From positions 1 to 64,000 of the forward strand of contig JBFWOF010000005.1 of assembly GCA_050250665.1 (NCBI GenBank): a stretch of DNA of 64,000 bases, written 5' to 3'. The stretch's first letter is position 1; each line of letters starts with the position of its first letter. Positions 18,118 through 27,339 of this stretch are shown here, one piece after another. Made by a program: the position numbers and the translations under genes. The notes beneath the pieces are model-generated. The model was not told where the DNA came from. It saw only the letters and a list, made by a program, of their open reading frames with translations, and ran no database searches. This stretch comes from JADKFD01 sp050250665. Lineage in GTDB: Bacteria > Pseudomonadota > Gammaproteobacteria > Xanthomonadales > SZUA-5.

Positions 18118-19143
18118 TTGAGTGCCGTATTTGCCGCGCTGTTCGCTGCCGCCGCAGCCTGGATCATGACCCGTCTGGCGCTGGCCTATGCGCAAGGCGC
18201 GGCCATGCATGATCAGCCCGGCGCCCGGCGCATGCATGCAGCGCCCACGGTACGCGGTGCGGGATTGGGATTCGTCCTGGTCATCGTCGCGGTCTGGACT
18301 GGCCTGGGGCTGGTCCTGGGTTGGCAGCATCCGCTCGGTCGCTGGGCGCTGGCGAGTGCCGCGGGTCTGGGCCTGGTTGCGCTGATCAGCTGGCTGGACG
18401 ATCGCCGCGGTCTGCCGGTGTGGCCACGGCTGCTGGCGCATTCCCTGGCGGCTGCGCTGCTGATTCTGGGTGCCTGGCCGGGGCTGGCTGCGCAACTGCC
18501 TCTGGCTCTGGTGCTGATACTCCCGCTGTTCCTGATCATTCCGGCCATCAACTTCTGGAATTTCATGGATGGCATCAATGGTATGGCCGCCCTCCAGGCA
18601 GTGCTGGTGGCGGCGGGAGTCGCCGCACTGGCCTGGCAGGCTGGCGACTATCCGGCCGCCTGGTTTGCAGCGGTGATGGCCGGTGCGGTGTGTGCCTTCG
18701 TGCCCTTCAACTTTCCAGCTGCCCGGGCCTTCATGGGTGATGTCGGCAGCGCCAGTCTGGGATACCTCATTGCCGCGCTGGCCCTGATGCCCGTCGCCGA
18801 GAGTGGGCCCATGTTGCCGGCGACGGCGCTGCTGGCTGCCGCGGTATTTCTCGATACCGGACTGACGCTGGTCTGGCGGATGCTACGTCGGCCCCGGCGC
18901 CGGTGGTACACTGCGCACCGCGAGCATCTGTATCAATGGCTTACGCGTTCTGGCTGGAGCCACACCCGGACCACTCTGAGCTATTTGGGCTTCAGCACCG
19001 GAATTGCGGCCCTGGTACTGCTCATCGGCCCTTTGCGACCCTTGCCCATGCTGATTGCTGCTGTTGTTGTCTATCTGTCAGGCGTCGTGCTCTGGCGCGT
19101 CGGGCGTGATTACGCCTTGCACCGGGCGAGGGCGAATCCATGA
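18118..19143 (+). CDS. undecaprenyl-phosphate glycosyl-1-phosphate transferase (WecA/MraY family)
   Basis: A 341-residue polytopic protein of about 10-11 helices that should load a sugar-1-phosphate onto undecaprenyl phosphate. Family motifs: the Mg-binding DDRRGLP, NFWNFMDGINGMA and AFMGDVGSASLGYL, then the cytoplasmic HREHLYQWL (basic/His motif). The frame has no nearby ATG; TTG at 18118, eight bases after the lapB stop, is the best start. Closest in outline to WecA/WbpL-type O-antigen initiators. Overlaps the next gene by 4 bases. Confidence 0.88.
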   Translation: MSAVFAALFAAAAAWIMTRLALAYAQGAAMHDQPGARRMHAAPTVRGAGLGFVLVIVAVWTGLGLVLGWQHPLGRWALASAAGLGLVALISWLDDRRGLPVWPRLLAHSLAAALLILGAWPGLAAQLPLALVLILPLFLIIPAINFWNFMDGINGMAALQAVLVAAGVAALAWQAGDYPAAWFAAVMAGAVCAFVPFNFPAARAFMGDVGSASLGYLIAALALMPVAESGPMLPATALLAAAVFLDTGLTLVWRMLRRPRRRWYTAHREHLYQWLTRSGWSHTRTTLSYLGFSTGIAALVLLIGPLRPLPMLIAAVVVYLSGVVLWRVGRDYALHRARANP

Positions 19144-21029
19144 GCAGGGCCTTGCGTGCCTTTGTCGCCCTGATCCACCCGCGCAGCGCGGTGGTGGCAC
19201 ACGATCTGGCGATGATTCTGATCGCCTGGTACATGGCCAAGTCGATACGGCTCAGTTTCGAGACCGACAGCTCCTTCAGCGTGCTGACGCTGACCGAAGT
19301 GCTGCTGGTGCTCACCATTCAGGGAAGTATTTTCTGGTGGACCGGCCTGTACAAGGGGTTGTGGCGCTTCGCCAGCCTGCCGGATCTGTGGAATATCGTC
19401 CGTGGCTCGATTCTCGGTGCGCTCACCGTGGGCCTGGCGTTGTTCCTCTACGATCGCCTGGGGAATGTGCCGCGCAGCGTCCTGGTTCTGTACCCGGTGC
19501 TGATGTCGGTGCTGCTGGGCTTGCCGCGTCTGGCCTACCGCTTCTGGAAGGACAGTCGGCTCGATTTCTATGAGCGCAGCTCGCGCAAGCGCGTGCTGGT
19601 ACTGGGTGCGGAGCGCGCCGGCGAGATGCTGGTGCGGGATCTGCGCGCCGAGGGGCAGTACCTGCCAGTGGGCTTCCTCGACGACAACCGCCTGCTGCGG
19701 GGTGCCCGCGTTCACGGCGTACCGGTGCTGGGCCGCATCGAGGAGTTGCGTGATCTGGCTCGCGAAGTGGCCGCAGACATGCTGTTGATCGCCATGCCCA
19801 GCGCCACCACGGCCGAGATGCGCCGGGTCGTCGAGCTGTGCGAAGAGACCGGTCTGCCTTTCCGAACCGTGCCACGGCTGCAGGATGTGGTCGCCGGGCG
19901 CTCGGCATTCAATGAACTCAAGGAAGTCGCGATTGAGGATCTGCTCGGTCGCGAACCGGTGCAACTGGACTGGACGGCCATCCGTCAGGCCCTGTCGGGC
20001 AAACGCGTGCTGGTCACCGGCGGCGGTGGCTCCATCGGTGCCGAGCTCTGCCGCCAGGTGGCGCGTCTAGGGGCCTCGGCGCTCGGTATCCTGGAGCAGT
20101 CCGAGTACAACCTGTATCAGATCGAGCGCCAGCTGCGCCGTGAGTTTCCGGACATGGAGCTGGATGCGGCGCTGGGCGATGTCTGTGATCCAGCCACCTG
20201 CAGGCACGTGCTGGAAACGCTGCGACCGCAGGTGGTCTTTCACGCTGCCGCCTACAAGCATGTGCCGCTCCTGCAGCAGCAGTTGCGGGAAGCCTTCCGC
20301 AACAATGTGCTCGGCACTCGGGCAATCGCGTTGGCCGCGGACGAGGCCGGCGTCGAGACCTTTGTGCTGATCTCCACCGACAAGGCGGTCAATCCGGCCA
20401 ACGTCATGGGGGCGACCAAGCGTATCGCCGAGATCTTCTGCCAGAACCTGGCCAAGCGCTCGCGCACCTGTTACCTGACGGTGCGCTTCGGCAATGTGCT
20501 GGATTCCGCTGGCAGCGTGGTGCCACTGTTCCGCGAGCAGATTCGTCAGGGCGGCCCGGTGACGGTCACGCATCCGGAGATCAGCCGCTACTTCATGACC
20601 ATCCCCGAGGCCTGCCAGCTGATCCTGCAGGCGGCCACGCTGGGGCAGGGCGGTGAGATCTTTGCGCTGGACATGGGTGAGCCGATCCAGATCCGTTATC
20701 TGGCCGAGCAGATGATCCGCCTGGCCGGAAAACTGCCGGGACAGGACATCCAGATCGTATACACCGGTCTGCGCGAAGGCGAGAAGCTGTTCGAGGAGTT
20801 GTTCCACGAACATGAGAGCTACCAGCAGACCCGTCACCAGAAGATCTTTCTGGCGCAACATCGCGCGGTCAATCTCGACGAACTGACCCAGGCGCTGCAT
20901 CAGGGCGATGCCGCCGTGCGGCGTTATGGCGTCGACGAGTTGCGCGAAATCCTGAACCGCTTTGTGCCGGAGTTCTCCGGTCGAGTATCGTCCGAAGACG
21001 AGAATGTGTTGCCGCTGCGGCGCGCCTGA
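19140..21029 (+). CDS. UDP-HexNAc 4,6-dehydratase (WbpM/PglF/CapD-like)
   Basis: A 629-residue membrane protein. Four N-terminal helices (to about residue 140) precede a first Rossmann-like domain (VLVLGAERAGEMLVRDL) and the catalytic SDR domain starting VLVTGGGGSIGAELCRQV near residue 286. The catalytic motif is NPANVMGATKR, where Met replaces the usual SDR Tyr of YxxxK, as in WbpM and PglF. It makes UDP-4-keto-6-deoxy-HexNAc, the precursor of deoxyamino sugars for O-antigen or glycans. Lies between the initiating transferase and galU. Confidence 0.93.
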   Translation: MSRALRAFVALIHPRSAVVAHDLAMILIAWYMAKSIRLSFETDSSFSVLTLTEVLLVLTIQGSIFWWTGLYKGLWRFASLPDLWNIVRGSILGALTVGLALFLYDRLGNVPRSVLVLYPVLMSVLLGLPRLAYRFWKDSRLDFYERSSRKRVLVLGAERAGEMLVRDLRAEGQYLPVGFLDDNRLLRGARVHGVPVLGRIEELRDLAREVAADMLLIAMPSATTAEMRRVVELCEETGLPFRTVPRLQDVVAGRSAFNELKEVAIEDLLGREPVQLDWTAIRQALSGKRVLVTGGGGSIGAELCRQVARLGASALGILEQSEYNLYQIERQLRREFPDMELDAALGDVCDPATCRHVLETLRPQVVFHAAAYKHVPLLQQQLREAFRNNVLGTRAIALAADEAGVETFVLISTDKAVNPANVMGATKRIAEIFCQNLAKRSRTCYLTVRFGNVLDSAGSVVPLFREQIRQGGPVTVTHPEISRYFMTIPEACQLILQAATLGQGGEIFALDMGEPIQIRYLAEQMIRLAGKLPGQDIQIVYTGLREGEKLFEELFHEHESYQQTRHQKIFLAQHRAVNLDELTQALHQGDAAVRRYGVDELREILNRFVPEFSGRVSSEDENVLPLRRA

Positions 21030-21043
21030 CAAGGGGCTGAAGA

Positions 21044-21937
21044 ATGTCTGAGCGATTGAAGACGGTGGTGTTTCCGGTCGCGGGTCTGGGTACCCGTTTC
21101 CTGCCGGCGACCAAGGTGGTGCCCAAGGAAATGCTGCCAGTGATGGACAAGCCGTTGATCCAGTGGGCTTCGGACGAAGCTGTGGAAGCCGGCGCCGATA
21201 CGCTGGTGTTCGTGGTGAATCGCAACAAGCGCGCCATCAGTGATCACTACGACCAGGCTTTCGAGCTGGAGCAGCGCCTGGAACGCAGCAACAAGCTGGA
21301 ACTGCTGCAGATCGTTCATGACGTGCTGCCCTCGCATGTGCGCCCGGTCTTTGTGCTGCAGTCGGAAGCACGTGGTCTGGGGCATGCGGTGCTGTGCGCC
21401 CAGCCGGCGGTGGCCTCGGGCGCTTTCGGCGTGATTCTGCCGGATGACTTCATCATCAATCGTCAGGGTCCGGGCGCGCTGGCACAGATGGCGGCCGTGC
21501 AGGCGCGTCAGGGTGGCAGCGTGATTGCGGTGGAACCGGTGGATTGGAAGGACACCGGCAAATACGGCATCGTATCCGGCACGGAATTGTCGCAGGGCCT
21601 GATGCGCATCGACAGCATCGTCGAGAAACCACGGCCGGATGTGGCCCCTTCGAATCTCGCCGTGGTCGGACGCTATGTCCTCGATACCCGGATTTTCGAA
21701 CTGCTCGAACAGACTCGTCCCGGTGCTGGCGGCGAAATCCAGCTCACTGATGCGATCGCCGCGCTGTTGGGCGAGCAATCGGTCTGCGCCTACCGCTTCG
21801 ACGGCGTCCGCTATGACTGTGGTACCAAATTCGGTTATGTCCATGCCACGCTGAAGCTGGCACTGGACGATGCCGAAATCGGGGATGACATGCGCCGCTT
21901 GCTGGCCGACCTGCACGAGGGCGCAACCAGCGATTGA
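21044..21937 (+). CDS. galU: UTP-glucose-1-phosphate uridylyltransferase
   Basis: A 297-residue nucleotidyltransferase making UDP-glucose. The N-terminus carries VVFPVAGLGTRFLPATKVVPKEML, with the activator-binding Lys, followed by PLIQWASDEA, GHAVLCAQP and VEKPRPDVAPSNLAVVGRY. Length and motifs match GalU. It ends the envelope-sugar operon; the next gene (sbcB) converges on it with only 19 bases between, in which no terminator is visible. Confidence 0.97.
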   Translation: MSERLKTVVFPVAGLGTRFLPATKVVPKEMLPVMDKPLIQWASDEAVEAGADTLVFVVNRNKRAISDHYDQAFELEQRLERSNKLELLQIVHDVLPSHVRPVFVLQSEARGLGHAVLCAQPAVASGAFGVILPDDFIINRQGPGALAQMAAVQARQGGSVIAVEPVDWKDTGKYGIVSGTELSQGLMRIDSIVEKPRPDVAPSNLAVVGRYVLDTRIFELLEQTRPGAGGEIQLTDAIAALLGEQSVCAYRFDGVRYDCGTKFGYVHATLKLALDDAEIGDDMRRLLADLHEGATSD

Positions 21938-21956
21938 GCGTTCCACTGCGGAGTCG

Positions 21957-23396
21957 CTACTGCTGCGGCCAGGGGATCTGTGCGTGCTCGCAGACTCGCT
22001 GCCCCCACCGGGTCAGCTCGCTCGCCAATTCGGGATGTTGCGCCGAGATTTCACGGACAGCGGACAGATATGGAGCCAGCGTGCCGGCCTCGCCGTCCAG
22101 ACGATCCCGGCAATGCCGCAGCCAGAGCTTGCGCTCCGGCTCGGAAAGGCTGTCTTCGTGGTGCCGTGCCCGATAACGGAATGCCAGCGTCTGCAGTCGC
22201 TGATCGCTGAATTTCTTCGACAAGCCACCCAGCCCATCAGTCCGCTCGACGCGCCAGCGCGTGCAGAGTGCGCGGTCGCCGTCGGCCACAAAGCCCGCGT
22301 ACAAGGCTTCGTCGGGGTCCAGTACCGGACGTTCGCCGCGATCGAGCAGGGCATAGATCTGCTGCAGTTTCTGGTCCAGCCCAGCCGCATCCTGCAGCCT
22401 GCGCGTGTGCAGATCCACGCGCTCACGATCAAACGCGATACGCCCAAGATCCACGCCCTCCAGCACTGACAAGGGCGCCAGAAAGGGCGCTCTGTTGGCG
22501 TGCACGACCTTCAGACCCAGGGCAACGCGGTCTGGATCGCTGGCCGGCGTCAGCAACATCTCCGCCAGCTTTTCGGCGCTCCATGCCAGCAGCGGCGTCG
22601 GCTCCTGAGCGGCATCGACCACGATCACCTTGCCGCTCTGACTCGGGTGCATGGCAATGGGAACCACCTGGGCCAGGCAGCCACGTTCGGCCGGAAAGCG
22701 CTGCGACACATGCACCACCGGCTTGCGCGCTCGCCAGTCCAGCAGCTCCAGCACCCGCGCCTTGCGCCTCAGGTTCAGTGCAAAATCCATCAGTCTGGGT
22801 TGCGCCGACTTGATCAATCTCGCCAGCGCCAGCGTCGCTTCCACATCGGACAAAGCCGCGTGTGCATGCCGATGGGGCAGGGCATTGGCCGCACTCAGAT
22901 CACTCAGTTTGAAGCTCGGATGACCATCCTCGCGCCGCGGCCAATGAATACCCTGCGGCCGCAGGGCCTGGGCGGCACGGGCGAGATCGATCAGGTCGAA
23001 TCTCGAGTTGCCGCGTGCCCATTCGCGTTCATAGGGGTCGATGAAATTGCGCCAGAACAGGTGGCGGGTGATCTCGTCATCGAAACGCATGCTGTTGTAA
23101 CCCAGCACACAGGTTTGCGGCGTACCCATTTCGGCCAGCACGCGCTCGGCGAACTCCGGTTCCGGCAGCCCCTCACGCCAGGCGCTCTCGGGACCGATTC
23201 CGGTGATGACGCAGGCCTGCGGCTGCGGCAGATAGTCCAGCGTCGGCCGGCAGCGGAAGGCCACCGGTTCGGCGATGGGCTCGAAGGCCTCATTGCTGCG
23301 CCAGCAGGCAAACTCTGCGGGGCGATCTACCCGCACATTGGCCCCGAAGGTCTCGTAGTCGTGCCAGAGAAAACTCGGCGTAGCCGCGGCCGTCAT
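21957..23396 (-). CDS. sbcB: exodeoxyribonuclease I
   Basis: A 479-residue DEDDh 3'-5' single-strand DNA exonuclease. The first acidic motif is FLWHDYETFGANVRVDRPAE; GYNSMRFDDEITRHLFWRN and the later HAALSDVEATLALARLI give the remaining D/E/D/H residues. The SH3-like and helical C-terminal domains of ExoI follow (LDWRARKPVVHVSQRFPAE). It acts in mismatch repair and recombination and degrades single strands from 3' ends. Its ATG overlaps the stop of the upstream GGDEF/EAL gene by 4 bases, so they are probably co-transcribed and coupled. Confidence 0.95.
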   Translation of the reverse strand: MTAAATPSFLWHDYETFGANVRVDRPAEFACWRSNEAFEPIAEPVAFRCRPTLDYLPQPQACVITGIGPESAWREGLPEPEFAERVLAEMGTPQTCVLGYNSMRFDDEITRHLFWRNFIDPYEREWARGNSRFDLIDLARAAQALRPQGIHWPRREDGHPSFKLSDLSAANALPHRHAHAALSDVEATLALARLIKSAQPRLMDFALNLRRKARVLELLDWRARKPVVHVSQRFPAERGCLAQVVPIAMHPSQSGKVIVVDAAQEPTPLLAWSAEKLAEMLLTPASDPDRVALGLKVVHANRAPFLAPLSVLEGVDLGRIAFDRERVDLHTRRLQDAAGLDQKLQQIYALLDRGERPVLDPDEALYAGFVADGDRALCTRWRVERTDGLGGLSKKFSDQRLQTLAFRYRARHHEDSLSEPERKLWLRHCRDRLDGEAGTLAPYLSAVREISAQHPELASELTRWGQRVCEHAQIPWPQQ

Positions 23397-25987
23397 CCAG
23401 TCGCGGCCAGCGGGGGCAGGGCACGTTCATGCCTGGCGCTGCGCGCACGCAGATAACCTGCTCGCAGATCTCTGGTCGGGCGACCAACGTAATAGCCTTG
23501 AATGAAATCCACGCCGCAGGCGAGCAGGGCAGAGAGCACATCGGGACGATCCACGTATTCGGCCACGGTGCGCTTGCCGACCGAATGGGCGATATCGTTG
23601 ATGGCGGCGATCACGGCACGATCGACCGGATCTTCGAGCAGGCCCTGGATGAAAGCGCCATCGATCTTGAGGAAATCCACATCCAGATGCTTCAGATGCG
23701 TGAATGACGAGAATCCACAGCCGAAATCATCAAGGGCGAAGCGACAACCCAACCCGCGCAGCTGCTGGATCAGTTCGCGCGCCGCATCGAGATTGGTCAC
23801 GGCCTTGGTTTCGGTGATCTCGAAAGTCACCAGCGAGGGGTCGACATTGAACTCCACCAGCTTGTCCATGACATAGCGGCCAATACCGTTGGCACCCAGC
23901 GACTGCGCCGAGAGATTGATCGACAGGCCCACCAGATGATCCGGATCGGCCACCTGGCTTTCACGCAATGCCTTGAGAGCGTGGTGGATCACCCAGCGGT
24001 CGATGTCGAGCATCATGTTGTAACGCTCTGCGGTGGGCAAAAAGGCGTTGGGCGCCACAAGTTCGCCACTGGGTCCGCGCATGCGCAGCAGCACTTCGTA
24101 ATAGATGCGACGCGGCTTTGGCCCCTGAAAATGGCGCATCCACAACTCGCCCTCGGCGTCCGGCAGGTCCTTCAGGTCCACGCTGGGCAGCGGCACAATG
24201 GGCTGAAAACAGAGCACGAACAAATCGTCACGGATCGCTTCTTCCAGTCGTGCCGACCAATTCAGTTCCACGTCCATCGACGCCCGCTGATCGGTATCGT
24301 AGGAGTACACATGGACCTGATTGCGTCCATGGTTCTTGGCAATATGGCAGGCGATATCGGCATTGGCCATGGCTTCGGACGGCGACATCACATGCCGGTC
24401 GAGTACCGCCACGCCGATGCTGGCGGACAGCCGATAGTGCTTGTCGCCATAGGAAAACAGCTGCCCGGACAAGGCCTTGCGAAACTCGTCGGCGACCGTC
24501 TCCGGATCCTGATGGGAATTGCGCAGGATCAGCGCATATTCGTCACCACCCATGCGGGCGAGGGTGTCGTTCACCCGCAGACGGTTGCGCAAGCGATGGC
24601 TGGCTTCGACCAGCAACTGATCGCCGGCGGCATGGCCGAGCGTGTCATTGATGTACTTGAAGCGGTCCACGTCGACGAACAACAACAGACTGGACTGATC
24701 CGAGCGCCGCAGCCTGGCCACTTCCTGCTGCAGTTGCTGCTCGAAATGCGCGCGATTGTGCAATTTGGTCAGTGCATCGTGACTGGCCTGCCAGCGCAGT
24801 TCCTCTTCGAGCAGGCGGCGCTGCGAGACATCACGGAAAGCCACCACGGCGCCTTCGCGTTTGCCGTCGATATCGAGCGGATACACGGTGCATTCGACCG
24901 GGACCGAACGGCCGCTTTCATGCCAGAACACGGTCTGCCAGCCGCTGACCTGATTGCCGTTCTCGTAGCACTGACTGAGGAAACAGGCCTGCCGCGGAAT
25001 CCGGGTCTTGTCTTCGAAGGCGTAGTGGAAGCGATCGGCGGCCATCTCGCCGACAAAATCGACCTCGTGCGAGTAGCCCAGAATATCCAGGGCGGCCGGG
25101 TTGATGAACTGGATGACGCCCCTGGAGTCGACGCCGTACACGCCTTCGCCGACCGAGGTGAGAATGCCCTGCAGCCGGCGCCGCTCGTTGTCGATCGCCT
25201 TGCGATCCAGCACCGTGCGCGACAGCGAGCGCATACGCGCCAGAAACAACTCGCGGGCCTCGGACTTGAACATGCATTCCACAGCCCCGGCGCCCAGCGA
25301 TTCGGTGATGACGCGATCGGAGTAGGTGCCGGTGATGATGGCCGCGAGAATGCTGGAGGTATCGGGCCCATCGCGCAGCTTCTTGACCAGCATGGCGCCG
25401 TTGTCACCCGGCATGAAGTAATCAACGATGGCGATGTCGTAGTCCCTGGCCTGGGCCTTGACCAGTCCATCCTCGGCGCTGACCGCGGTATCGACCTGAT
25501 AGCCTTCGGCTGCCAGCAGTCGCTTGAAAGCGATCCGGACCGTCGGCGAATCGTCTACGAACAGCACGCGCAGCTGGCTGCTGTCGGAGCGGTCATCGGT
25601 TGCCGGCGCGCGTTGAATCGGATGGATCAGCTTGTTGAGCGCATCGGGGGCATCAGAATAATCAGACCAGAGCAGCAAAGCCGTACTCGGTCGCTTCATC
25701 AACCAGTTCACGGCGCCGGCGTCGGTGGAGTCGGCCATGACCAGCACTGGCAGCGTCATCCACTCGCGCGCCCGCAACAAGGCAAAGACATCATCTGCAC
25801 GATGATCCGAGTACTCGGGCCAGCTCACGACCAAGGCGGCATAGGCCTCGGGCTCGATGCTGCTCAGCGTGGACAAACCTTCGGCGTAGGTCGCGATGAT
25901 CGCCACCTCGAAGCCTTTCTGCGCGAGCATGGTCGACAGCGCCCGACGGCGCGTCGCCGATGCCTCGATCAACAGGACACGGTCCAT
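23393..25987 (-). CDS. REC-REC-PAS-GGDEF-EAL c-di-GMP signalling protein
   Basis: An 864-residue multidomain protein. Residues 1-130 resemble a receiver but have AALVVSWPEY where the phospho-acceptor Asp should be. Residues about 141-255 are a second receiver with intact VDYFMPG Asp and FKSEA Lys. A PAS domain (about 270-395) follows, then GGDEF (about 400-570) with active-site GGDEY and an inhibitory RVND five residues before it, and EAL (about 580-850) with YEVLLRM, INLSAQS, ITET, DDFGCGFSS, LKID and FIQGYY. Both cyclase and phosphodiesterase activities look possible. Soluble; no membrane segment. It overlaps sbcB, which is downstream. Confidence 0.93.
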   Translation of the reverse strand: MDRVLLIEASATRRRALSTMLAQKGFEVAIIATYAEGLSTLSSIEPEAYAALVVSWPEYSDHRADDVFALLRAREWMTLPVLVMADSTDAGAVNWLMKRPSTALLLWSDYSDAPDALNKLIHPIQRAPATDDRSDSSQLRVLFVDDSPTVRIAFKRLLAAEGYQVDTAVSAEDGLVKAQARDYDIAIVDYFMPGDNGAMLVKKLRDGPDTSSILAAIITGTYSDRVITESLGAGAVECMFKSEARELFLARMRSLSRTVLDRKAIDNERRRLQGILTSVGEGVYGVDSRGVIQFINPAALDILGYSHEVDFVGEMAADRFHYAFEDKTRIPRQACFLSQCYENGNQVSGWQTVFWHESGRSVPVECTVYPLDIDGKREGAVVAFRDVSQRRLLEEELRWQASHDALTKLHNRAHFEQQLQQEVARLRRSDQSSLLLFVDVDRFKYINDTLGHAAGDQLLVEASHRLRNRLRVNDTLARMGGDEYALILRNSHQDPETVADEFRKALSGQLFSYGDKHYRLSASIGVAVLDRHVMSPSEAMANADIACHIAKNHGRNQVHVYSYDTDQRASMDVELNWSARLEEAIRDDLFVLCFQPIVPLPSVDLKDLPDAEGELWMRHFQGPKPRRIYYEVLLRMRGPSGELVAPNAFLPTAERYNMMLDIDRWVIHHALKALRESQVADPDHLVGLSINLSAQSLGANGIGRYVMDKLVEFNVDPSLVTFEITETKAVTNLDAARELIQQLRGLGCRFALDDFGCGFSSFTHLKHLDVDFLKIDGAFIQGLLEDPVDRAVIAAINDIAHSVGKRTVAEYVDRPDVLSALLACGVDFIQGYYVGRPTRDLRAGYLRARSARHERALPPLAATG

Positions 25988-26151
25988 CCCCCTGGTCCTC
26001 GATCCTTACCGATTACGCTAAGCGTAGCCGCAAATGACTCCGGGGAGAATCGCTGTCTTTGCTGAGGGCCATTTCGTCCGGGCAAGCATCCCCGCAGCGT
26101 GCTCAGATAAATACGCCTAATGTGTATTATGTCAATTCACATGGTTCACCT

Positions 26152-26225
26152 GTAGGAGCGCCCTAGCGGCGCGACCACTGCTGCGGACGTGCGGTCGGTC
26201 GGTCGTGACGCGAGGTCGCTCCTAC
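26152..26225. repeat. GTAG-headed palindromic repeat (family 2)
   Basis: Starts GTAGGAGCGCC and ends GGTCGCTCCTAC, with the arms broadly complementary. The same family occurs at 45132-45198 and as a half at 34298-34321. It lies in the 299-base gap between two divergent genes; the AT-rich stretch just before it (about 26105-26145) could hold a promoter, but no clear -35/-10 pair was fixed. Confidence 0.7.
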
Positions 26226-26286
26226 AGGCCAGCTTGTGGTTCTCGCAATGACGCCGAGTTTCATCCGAGATCGTCATAATGCGGGC

Positions 26287-27186
26287 ATGACCTTCTTCAA
26301 CCGCTGGTACTCCGTACTCCGCGACACTTTTCGTTTCTGGACCGAGGGCCAGGCTTTCGTGTACGCCGCCGCCCTGGCCTTCTTCACGGTCTTCTCGATC
26401 GCGCCGGTGGTCATCGTTGCAGTCGCTGTCGTTGGACTGGTGCTCGGCGAGGAAGCCGCTTCCGGTCAGATCATGACTGAACTCAAGGGCGCCATCGGGC
26501 CGCAGGCGGCCGAATTCGTGCAGACCGCAGTCCTCAGTGCAAAACTGGACGCCGACGGGTCCTGGGCGACCGCACTGGGTGCGGCGCTGATCCTGGTGGG
26601 CGCCACCACCGTCTTCAGCCAGATGCAGAATGCGCTCAACGCGATCTGGGATGTATCGCCCAAGCCCGATCGCAGCAGCATACTCAGAGAGCTGCTCACG
26701 AGGCTGATGTCCCTCACCATCCTGCTGGCCATCGGATTCGTGCTGCTGGTTTCGCTGCTGCTCAGTATCGTGGTTCGGGCACTGGTGGAATTTGCCGATG
26801 ATTGGCTTCCGATGAGCGACTCCCTGCTGCTGTGGGCGGATTTCGGCGTATCGGTATTGCTGGTGACCCTGCTGTTTGCGGCCATCTTCAGGGTGCTCCC
26901 CGAAGTCGTTCTGAGTTTTGGGGACGTGCTGCTCGGTGCGTTCATCACGGCACTGCTGTTCACCGTCGGCCGATCGCTGATCTCCGCTTATCTCGCCGGA
27001 TCGGCTGCGGCATCGGCTTATGGCGCCGCCGGTTCGCTGGTGGTGCTGCTGCTCTGGGTCAACTACTCGGCCTGGATATTGCTGTTTGGCGCGGCCTTCG
27101 TGCGCGCACACCTGCAGATGCGTGGCAAGCCCATTGTGCCCCGGGCCATGGCCGTGCGCGTGCGCCGGATTCAGATCGAGGCGTGA
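26287..27186 (+). CDS. YihY/BrkB family inner-membrane protein
   Basis: A 299-residue polytopic membrane protein of the YihY/virulence factor BrkB family, formerly mis-annotated as ribonuclease BN. Features: ALAFFTVFSIAPVVIVAV, LILVGATTVFSQMQNALNAIWDVSP, and YGAAGSLVVLLLWVNYSAWILLFGAAF; about six helices. The role is not established; transport or efflux has been suggested. The ATG at 26287 is chosen because the family N-terminus begins just before the FFNRWYSVLRDTFRF helix. Not obviously in an operon. Confidence 0.9.
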   Translation: MTFFNRWYSVLRDTFRFWTEGQAFVYAAALAFFTVFSIAPVVIVAVAVVGLVLGEEAASGQIMTELKGAIGPQAAEFVQTAVLSAKLDADGSWATALGAALILVGATTVFSQMQNALNAIWDVSPKPDRSSILRELLTRLMSLTILLAIGFVLLVSLLLSIVVRALVEFADDWLPMSDSLLLWADFGVSVLLVTLLFAAIFRVLPEVVLSFGDVLLGAFITALLFTVGRSLISAYLAGSAAASAYGAAGSLVVLLLWVNYSAWILLFGAAFVRAHLQMRGKPIVPRAMAVRVRRIQIEA

Positions 27187-27260
27187 CAACGTGCCGCGGG
27201 CGTTGCAACATATCTGGGCAATGATGAAATAATGTTAACGACCACTTGAGCCTCCCCCCA

Positions 27261-27288
27261 TTGACTGTCAAGTGCCAAAAGTTATGCT
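27261..27288 (+). promoter_or_regulatory. sigma-70-type promoter for the TonB receptor gene
   Basis: TTGACT (27261-27266) and TATGCT (27283-27288) are separated by 16 bases, close to the RpoD consensus, about 50 bases before the start codon. This is the clearest promoter in the window. No Fur-like palindrome was recognised beside it. Confidence 0.6.
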
Positions 27289-27339
27289 CCGGCCTCGCGT
27301 TCAGAATCGGGTCACATCGATCCGCAACCGGGGAAGTCA

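Noticed and set aside
23936..26065. 709-codon frame antisense to the GGDEF/EAL gene
   Set aside because: Long only because GC-rich codons avoid stops on the opposite strand; its protein has no domain motif.
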